A stretch of 64,000 nucleotides of DNA from Papiliotrema nemorosa. Taxonomy: Eukaryota > Basidiomycota > Tremellomycetes > Tremellales > Rhynchogastremaceae. Positions 57,002 through 64,000 of the stretch are shown in pieces (the first letter of the stretch is position 1; each line of letters starts with the position of its first letter). The position numbers were made by a program, and so were the translations under genes. The stretch is taken from assembly GCA_032158125.1 (NCBI GenBank), contig JASKOT010000017.1, positions 248,001 to 312,000 of the forward strand. Reading direction: 5' to 3'. Under the pieces are notes generated by a model, which saw only the letters and a program-made list of their open reading frames with translations, was not told where the DNA came from and made no database searches.

Positions 57002-57411
57002 CTTGTGCTCAAGTGGGGAGTGACCCGTATGGACTTGCGGGGCCAGGATGATATAGGAGGAGGATCTGGGACTCCTCCACCGACCTAAGTGGGACCATTG
57101 CCCGAGGGACGAGTATAGAGCAAGCTGTACTTGCGCACAGAGCCGAAGAGGGAGAGATTGCAAGAGAGTTCATGTGCGGGAAAGGATGAGTGTGCGGGCT
57201 TCAAGGTGGGGCAGTAATTCGATCTCGGTGGGACTCTGTGAAACAGGGTGGGACGCGGTGGGACGGTAATCCAGCTTCGTCCATGCATGCTTTGTCTCTC
57301 CCACAGCCTGTCATGAGGTTGACTCGGTTGTGAAACCGCTGGTGCTTATAGTGTCGAGCAGCATGAACCATTGCAACACATTATTTGTCCTCCAGGAGTG
57401 CTCCCTTCCAG
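57002..57411. promoter_or_regulatory. Bidirectional promoter with repeated GGTGGGAC boxes
   Basis: 410 bp between two divergent start codons. GGTGGGAC occurs at 57227-57234, 57247-57254 and 57257-57264 (start spacings 20 and 10 bp, about two and one helical turns), with a variant GGTGGGGC at 57205-57212 and an AGTGGGAC near 57089. This pattern is what a C2H2 zinc-finger activator would use; the nearby C2H2 factor is the obvious candidate. Confidence 0.6.
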
Positions 57412-59566
57412 ATGACACACGCTTCAGCTCAACTACCTGTCTTGATCGTCGGTACCGGTCCAGTCGGTCTTTTCCAAGCTCATGCATTAGCACAGTTGGG
57501 TGGTAAGCATGCCAGTCCTTTTGGAGAACCCTGAACACTGACCGTTCAGTACCAGTAATAATCCTCGGACGCCACGCGACTCGTCTGGGTGCACCAAAAG
57601 CCCATGCCCTGTCACCCAGATCTCTCGAGATATGTCGTCAATTCGACATCTCGGTCAATGAGATACGGTCCTACCCGGCTCACAGGGAAGATGCGAGATG
57701 GGTCCGCTTCGTCACTAGCCTGAGCGGTGACGAAGTGGGATGTTTGCCTTATGAAAGGATGAGTCTGAATGTGTTGGACGCCTCGCCAGAGGTGAGTCTT
57801 CTCGCTCGATCTTTCACCTCTTTCGGTACTCTTGACTCGACCGCTCATTGATTCTCAGATGCTGCACAATATCGCGCAGCCCGACTTTGAAGACATACTT
57901 ATGAGGCGGTTGGAGGAAAATCCACGTGTAGATTTGAGGAAGGGTTGGACCTGGTTGCGAGCGACCGAGGTGAATGTCGCCGCGAGTGAGAGGTTTGAGA
58001 TGGCTGATAAGCTAGGATGACACATGGGTCGAGTCTGTCTTGTCCAACACCTATACTCATGAAGAGATCACCGTTCGTTCCAGTGTACTCATTGGCTGCG
58101 ATGGGGCAAACTCCCGAGTGAGGAACTCCAGTGGCATCACAGTCGACGCGGAGGAAGGCGGTGAGTATGCAGACACACAGCTGCACGGATTATGATCCTG
58201 ATGCTCAGTGGAAACTATGATGACGATACACTTCAGTGCAGACTTGCGTCCTGTGGTCAAGGAGAGAGTGGGAATGCTGCACTGGATATTCGACCCGGCG
58301 GCTAGGGGTTTCATCATCGCATACGACCTCTCGGGAAATCAAGTCTTGATTCACAATTTCGATGTGAGTCGTCTGTCACATATGTATCTTTCTGGCTCTA
58401 TCTCGGGCTCATCGCAGCCAACGTTGCACTCACTCGACTCGTTTACCCCTGAGAAATGCCTCGACATTGTCAAGACCGCGATCGGCACAGACATACCTGT
58501 GAAGTTCAACTCGAGCTTGCCGTGGATCCTGCGCCGTCAAGTCGCCAATGAATACTTTAGAGGTCGAATCGTCCTCGCTGGAGATTCGGCCCATAACTTC
58601 CCTCCTACTGGTGGTCTGGGGCTCAACTCAGGGATCGCTGGTCAGTCAGACTGAGCATCTGATGTGCCATCTTGAGGCTTACTTTTCAACAGATGCCCAT
58701 AATCTCGCTTACAAGATTGCGCTCGTATACAATCACCAGGCAGATCTCAATGTCGTCCTGGAGGCGTATGAGGCTGAACGACATCCTATCGCAGTGCGAA
58801 ACTCTCAGCAATCAGTCATAAATGGTCAAAAGGTCTTTCAGCTGTTGAAATCGCTCAAAAACACCGGTAGTGATGTCGAGCTTGCGCGAGTAGAGATGGC
58901 CAGAGTCTTGAAAGATCCAGTACAGCGGGCCGAGGTACATCGTTTGATACAAGAACAGACGGAGCACTTCGACAATGTGAGTTTTTCCGATCATATCACC
59001 TCATACTGCCTGCAATCACTAACAGGCAGCTCATGTTGCACATTGGATACGTTTATGAACCTCATTGGTCCCCTGCAAACGCTACAGATTTCGTCCCGGC
59101 TTACCGAATAGGTGCTCGTTTGCCCCACGCATGGATCCGGACTCTCAATGGTAGTCAGGTTGCGAAGCGTCTTCCTCCGATAGACTTGATTTATCTCGCT
59201 GGTGACTTGTCAGAGGAGTTGATCTCAACCTGGAGATACTCCACCCTCGACTTGGTTCCCATGGATCGCTTCATTCTCATTTGTGACTCGACATCACATT
59301 GGGCCAAATCGTATACTCAAATCGAGGAGCTCAGGCGCGCAACCGGTATTCCTATGGCGATGGCAGTGTATGGCAAGTCATTTGAGATTCTCGAGCAAAA
59401 GGCAGCCGCAGCTTGGAGAGATGGATTTGGCCTGGACCAAGGTGTGGCAGTCATCGTGAGGCCCGATCAGCATGTGGCTCTCGTTGTTCAGAAGGAGATG
59501 ACAATTTTAGAGGTCTTTGAACAGCTTCAGAGACAGCTGGTACAGACTCAGGATGGCCGCCATTGA
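57412..59566 (+). CDS. FAD-dependent aromatic monooxygenase (phenol hydroxylase-like)
   Basis: Class A flavoprotein monooxygenase. ATG 57412: THASAQLPVLIVGTGPVGLF (GxGxxG FAD-binding) and VPVIILGRHATRLGAPKAHA. Next come LHNIAQPDFEDILMRRLEEN, LIGCDGANSRVRNSSG (DG motif), and GRIVLAGDSAHNFPPTGGLG (GD motif), followed by LGLNSGIADAHNLAYKIALV once spliced. The C-terminal third (VPAYRIGARLPHAWI; GVAVIVRPDQHVALVVQ) resembles the thioredoxin-like domain of phenol hydroxylase/MhpA-type enzymes. At least six short introns. Reaction: NAD(P)H-dependent hydroxylation of an aromatic substrate, cytosolic or peroxisomal. Shares a promoter with the MFS gene. Substrate unknown; a catabolic or secondary-metabolite role is equally possible. 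Confidence 0.9.
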
Positions 59567-59769
59567 AATTGTTGTATACATGCAAGTGGAATGTATCTCA
59601 AGAAAGTCCCTGGTAAAGCAAAGGGTCAGAAGTACAGGAGAAGCTCCATTCACTTGCCGCAAAGCGTGATACTGTCTGTACTTTGTAATATTGATACAAC
59701 TAGAGTCCGTGACGTATCGACCTAACGCACGTCAGGTGAGATGAACATATAGCGCATGACTCTGAATCA

Positions 59770-62393
59770 TTATTGTCCGTCTATCGCAGCGATTCTTCTT
59801 CCAATATCCTCAGCGAAAAGTCGAGCTCTCGGCCAGACTTGCCCAAAGACTGTCAACACTGTCATCAACGGATAGACATCGTATGTCGAAAGTTGTAGAT
59901 CGTTGCGTAGGACCTGTCCTCCCTTGGTGACATACCGCTGCGCGACCGATGACTGAGAAGTAGGTTCGACAGATGTGACCTCACCACCTAGTCCGAGGCT
60001 ACTTAGACTGACCCAATCTATCGAGGTAATGATGTCGAAATTGACTTGTCCATGGGCGGCCTCCGCATCTCGAAGTTTGGATGGAGTCTGCGCTGGGATC
60101 AGGCGGCACATGGCAACCGCAGCTGCTTGTATGGCGCTTGTTAATGCGATGTGCGGCATGATGGTGGACGCGATGGGCAGCTTGTCGACAATTTGTACTA
60201 TCGCCGCAGCATGCAGAATACATCTGCGCCCTGCAACAGACCCAGTGAGGTCATTGCCGTCCACGATCGATCCACACGATAGCAAAAGAGTCATTTGTCC
60301 CTCTGATGCAATCATCCCAATGTGATGCCAGCGAGCGAGTAGAGGCAAAGGTGGATCCTTATGCAGGAAAGCCTCGTAGAACCTGGTGAGTGCGGAAGAA
60401 ATGCCAGCGATGTCAATCGTCCCCACCGCTTCTCCTCCTGCATCACTGGATTCCATGACCAGAGAAAAGAGGCCTTCGAGGATGGTGTGTCGATTCAACG
60501 GCGACGGCGCAACTGGTAGTAAATTGAACGAGGCCGAGCCGAAGAGGTCATTATATATCTCTCGGAACGATCGTTGAGGGGGCGAATTTCGGTACATCTG
60601 TAACCATGACTCGGCCGTTTCCGCACCGAACAGGCTATCCTCTGCTGCGGATCTATATGCGTTTGTGGTGTGTCTGGTGGTAGGGCAAGACCCATTCATA
60701 GTGCCGAGACAGCCATCGAGGATGTAGTGACCGAGAATGGCGCGCCGTAGGGTCTCTTTAGCCGTCCATGTCCTCCATCTGGCTTCCAGCGACTCTGATT
60801 GGTCGGACATCATCTCAGATGTTATGCACAGTTTCGCAGATATACCGGCAATCTTAGCCCATCTGAATCCTAGTCCGTGGAAGACTTCAGACGTGGAGAC
60901 TAAGTCGGGGGACTATAATGCTCAACGGTCTATGCGAGTGTCAAGGACTTACATCCGACATAGTCGCAAAAATTTGACCAAGAAGAGCAGTTTGCAATAG
61001 CTGCACTCCTCTGCAAGGCTCGTATTGCGCTTTGTACTCCAGTAGACTATCCCACTACCGAGCAGTCAGTTTCAACAGCAACGAAAGAGCCTTGCTCACG
61101 CTTCCAGCCACTGCTTTGTGTACGAGACGCCAAAGCGTGACACCCTGTTGCTCAGTCATCGTACTGATTGCCGCTTTCACCATTCACCTTTACCTTGTCC
61201 TCTTGTCCACGTAAGGACAGGGTGCCGATCGCTACCATATTAAGCAGCAGGGGTGCGCAAGTGGAGTGGATATCAAAGGTGTGTCGGTTCATGATCGGGA
61301 ACGAGGGAATGAACCGTGTCCAGAATATCTGCAAGCAGAGCCTGAGCCAGCTATTTGACAGGGACGACACTGCAGATGTGACTTTTGACGACTAGCAGTC
61401 AGCCGAATGTCCGGCTTTGACTAATCAGAGTCTTGCCTCTCGGCAAACATACCAAGTTCGATACCAATGATCGCACTTCAGTCACAGCTTCTTGGCTTCT
61501 GCCCGTCTCTCTATCAAGGGGCGCCTCGTCGTCCGCTTCACGATATACTGTTGTCCCTTCGGTCGAAGCAAGAAAAGATTGCGGAAAATTGGCGTTGCCC
61601 GTTGACTGCATGTAGTCTCCTATCCCGTATGTCGGCTGATTTGCAGCCGGGGCGAAAGCCGCAAACAGCGGATCGCCGATCAATCCCAGGGATTCCAAGA
61701 AATGAGGACTAGCCTGAAGACTGGTAGAACCAGGCAGCATATCGTTGAGTAATAGCTGCCATAGATCAGGCTCGGCGTTGACCTCGCTGAGGTTCGGAAA
61801 TGTGGAGTCGAAAGCCATACCCTGGATCTGTGGGTCGTTTACAGTGGAGGTGTCGCTACTGAGGACCGACGGTCTCGCTGCATCGTGCTCCACAGTTGAT
61901 TCTCCAGCCAAGACGACGGTATCTTCCAAAATGGAGATATCCTCAAGGTCATATTGTGTTTGCTGGACAACCACCTTGTGAGCGTTCATAGATGTGAGGC
62001 TGTCATAAGCGATACCGTCACCCCTCGAGCGTGTGTCTTCATCTCCAGGCTTGTGGTGCAGTTTCGCGTGTCTAGTCAGAGAGTCTTGTCGGACAAAATC
62101 CTTCTCGCAGATCAAACAGGTGAATGGCTTCTCTCTAGTATCTGAACGGGTTTCAGCCATCTACACGTGGATCACATTCCACTCACGGGATCTTTCGTGC
62201 CTCTGATAGCATCAGCCACCATATGATACTCTCTGCAGCCAAAGCCATCAACAAGACAGCTCACAAGTAGATGCTCCGCTTTCGTAAACTCCTTCTGGCA
62301 GTACCTGCACAACAGTTGGAACCCCCTGCGGGGTCGACCTGGTCCTATGCGCCTTGTGGGGCCTATCGAGGATGGAGAAGAGCGGACAGACAT
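59770..62393 (-). CDS. C2H2 zinc-finger transcription factor with fungal-specific domain
   Basis: ATG 62393: MSVRSSPSSIGPTRRIGPGR. The two C2H2 fingers are LLCRYCQKEFTKAEHLL joined to RHERS across a ~60-nt intron, then HTREKPFTCLICEKDFVRQD with SLTRHAKLHH across another. Splicing two introns inside the finger array gives exact C-x2-C-x12-H-x3-H spacing and the TGEKP-type linker HTREKPF. The middle is acidic and Ser-rich. The fungal_trans domain (PF04082-like) follows: WTRFIPSFPIMNRHTFDIHS, CAPLLLNMVAIGTLSLRGQE, then VTLWRLVHKAVAGS; later RRAILGHYILDGCLGTMNGS and VLTVFGQVWPRARLFAEDIG. It ends at 59770. This family (C2H2 pair plus fungal_trans) controls local metabolic clusters in fungi. Divergent or tandem neighbours are the monooxygenase (+) and the DUF3500 gene (-). 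Confidence 0.9.
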
Positions 62394-62676
62394 CCGTGCT
62401 GGAGTAGCTTAGTCACATACCACTGTGACCAGTCCAAAATGGTGGGGATGGGCAGTTCATCGACAATGATAGTGAAAGAATGGACACGGTCTCCCCACCT
62501 CCATCGTCGGGTAAACGATTATCCGGAAAGTACAACTATTTTTGCCCCACTTTGTATCGCCATGATGCCTTCTGCGAGACCAGATGCGCATACGAAGACC
62601 TACGTATCGGTCCCTAGTGAAAGAGCAAGTTTTAGGTGCATGAGCATGCCTGGAGGGCGATCCCAAAGTACGGAGA
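62394..62676. promoter_or_regulatory. Upstream region of the zinc-finger factor with inverted GGTGGGGA boxes
   Basis: 283 bp between the DUF3500 stop and the factor's start. GGTGGGGA at 62441-62448 faces TCCCCACC at 62492-62499 (the same word on the other strand). They resemble the GGTGGGAC boxes in the MFS/monooxygenase promoter, which suggests autoregulation. Confidence 0.55.
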
Positions 62677-64000
62677 TTAGTAACTACTCTCTTCCTTCCA
62701 CTGCGCGATGAGGGCTTTTCCGTAATCTTCACAGTTTGGCAGCCTGTTGACCGTATGGATGTGACATTTCGCCGGGGAGGTGTTGGTCAAGAAGACTGTG
62801 CCAGTCAGTTGATCCTTCATGATGGGGCGAGAGGAGATGCACTGCCACAATGGAAATCAAACTAGAACACATCAGCATTATTGCTCGCCAATTCAACCTG
62901 GGAGCACTGACCTCGCAGAACACGACTGGTGAGTGTATTCGGTAGTAGTACGGATCATGGGGTCCAAACTTGCCAATCCAAGCAAAGAACGTTTGGTCCT
63001 CAAATTCTCGAACCCGCTGCATCTTGATACGCCTAGGCTCCTCGGGGAGGTAGACATTGTATTCCTCAATCAAGGCATATACTAGCTCTCGTTGGGATTT
63101 GTTGAATGTTGAGATGCAGGCGCCCTCAAGAGGTACAACACGATTGTCTTGATGTGCGCCGCCAAGATGTCTGAACGTTGAGCCACGGTTTCCAAGGTGG
63201 AGGATATATCATCGGTACTCACCTCTCATCGAAGGGATTCCACCTGTCCTCTCGCAACCCCTCTTTCGGGGTCATCCCGACCGAAATCTGCACTTGCGCT
63301 TGCTGATCCTCGCTCAGCGACTGCATCAGTTTTAAAGACAATTTCTCTTCCTTCTCGAATAGCCTCAATCCTGCCCGTGGTCCTACGTCTATTTGATCCG
63401 GTTCCGCGCCCATGAATGTAGGACCAATCACCATCCGTTTTCCAACGAAACATATAGCCAGGCACAAGTGGTGGCCGAAGAAAGTCCAGCCCCAAGGAGC
63501 ATTGGTCGACGGACGTCTAGTATCGCTGGGAAGGAAGAGCCGGAAGTTGTAAGAGTCCTCGTTCAGGACCTTGATTCCGTTAACGAGTTCGCCGAGGAAA
63601 TGGTTGGTATACATGCAACCTAACGCTTTCTTGTAGCCTTCTGGCGACAGCGAGGTTTTGAGGACTTCATGAATCAGTCGTCGAGTCTCTGCGGAGGCTT
63701 GATCGAGTCGAATACCGCCTCCTCTCAGTATTACATCTTGCGGATGACGACCGACCAGTAAGCTCACCTGGATTGACATATAGCTCGGGATTTGACCAAG
63801 CTCGGAACTCATCATCATCTGCGACGTCGCCTCTGACCACTTCTGCCTTGTCATTCTCCGACAGATGGGCAAGTAGCTTGTCGACAGCCTCGCAAGCCTC
63901 ATGCACCGGTGCACCCTCGTCGACCTGATATCTGAACATGGGTCGAGGATTACCGTCAGATGAAAACCCCTTGTAAGGCCGCTCAATGTTGTCGATATGC
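62677..64000 (-). CDS. DUF3500 protein, partial (5' end beyond window)
   Basis: Reading leftward from the window edge: HIDNIERPYKGFSSDGNPRP, DKLLAHLSENDKAEVVRGDV, SNPELYVNP joined to GGIRLDQASAETRRLIHEVL, SPEGYKKALGCMYTNHFLGE, NAPWGWTFFGHHLCLAICFV, MVIGPTFMGAEPDQIDVGPR, LSLKLMQSLSEDQQAQVQIS, then RELVYALIEEYNVYLPEEPR, FAWIGKFGPHDPYYYRIHSP. Small exons then join into FDFHCG, FLTNTSPAKCHIHTVNRLPN and CEDYGKALIAQWKEESSY, stop at 62677-62679. This is the DUF3500 pattern (HHL..., GPTFMGAEP, final HIHTVNRLPNCEDYG). Members are often predicted secreted or periplasmic in bacteria and their role is unsettled, so I give none. Adjacent to the cluster's transcription factor on the same strand. Confidence 0.85.

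Overview
The window is nuclear DNA of a basidiomycete yeast, most likely a tremellomycete (Cryptococcus/Kwoniella-type relatives). The evidence is intron-dense genes with very short introns (about 33-70 nt) with GT..AG ends and CTAAC/CTGAC branch sites, a moderately GC-rich composition, and the gene content: MBF-type APSES factor, DASH subunit Duo1, fungal Cet1-type RNA triphosphatase, Nst1, Src1/Heh1 and Sfm1. No tRNA, rRNA, CRISPR array or intact transposon was seen.

Region by region. 1-1633: 3' end of a PP2A-like phosphatase (PPG1-type), then KRR1 (ribosome biogenesis). 1.9-9.3 kb is an accessory-looking stretch: two intronless orphan ORFs, a decayed CDF zinc transporter pseudogene, a nine-exon secreted protein and an intronless ORF with a TFIIIC-like winged-helix segment. 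9.9-28.1 kb: a single-pass membrane protein with a Ser/Thr-rich ectodomain, the cell-cycle factor MBP1/MBS1, the spliceosomal WD40 protein PRP4, DUO1, an atypical homeodomain protein with two RFX-like repeats, a DUF1348 protein, a GNAT acetyltransferase, adenine phosphoribosyltransferase, a large disordered protein and an amidohydrolase-like protein. 28.2-53.5 kb is a dense housekeeping block: ABP1, an alpha/beta hydrolase, MAF1, NST1, HER2 (mitochondrial GatA), RRP46, CET1, EMC1, CDC10 septin, HEH1/SRC1 and SFM1.

53.6-64 kb looks like a small metabolic cluster: a DsbA/thioredoxin-fold protein, a TRI12-type MFS exporter, a divergently transcribed FAD aromatic monooxygenase, a C2H2 + fungal-specific-domain transcription factor and a DUF3500 protein that runs off the end. 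The shared MFS/monooxygenase promoter carries three GGTGGGAC boxes at 20 and 10 bp spacing, and the transcription factor's own upstream region has an inverted pair of GGTGGGGA boxes. This suggests one local regulon.

Exon boundaries were read by eye from splice signals, reading frame and remembered family conservation. Where the spliced frame closes exactly, this is stated. No database search was possible.
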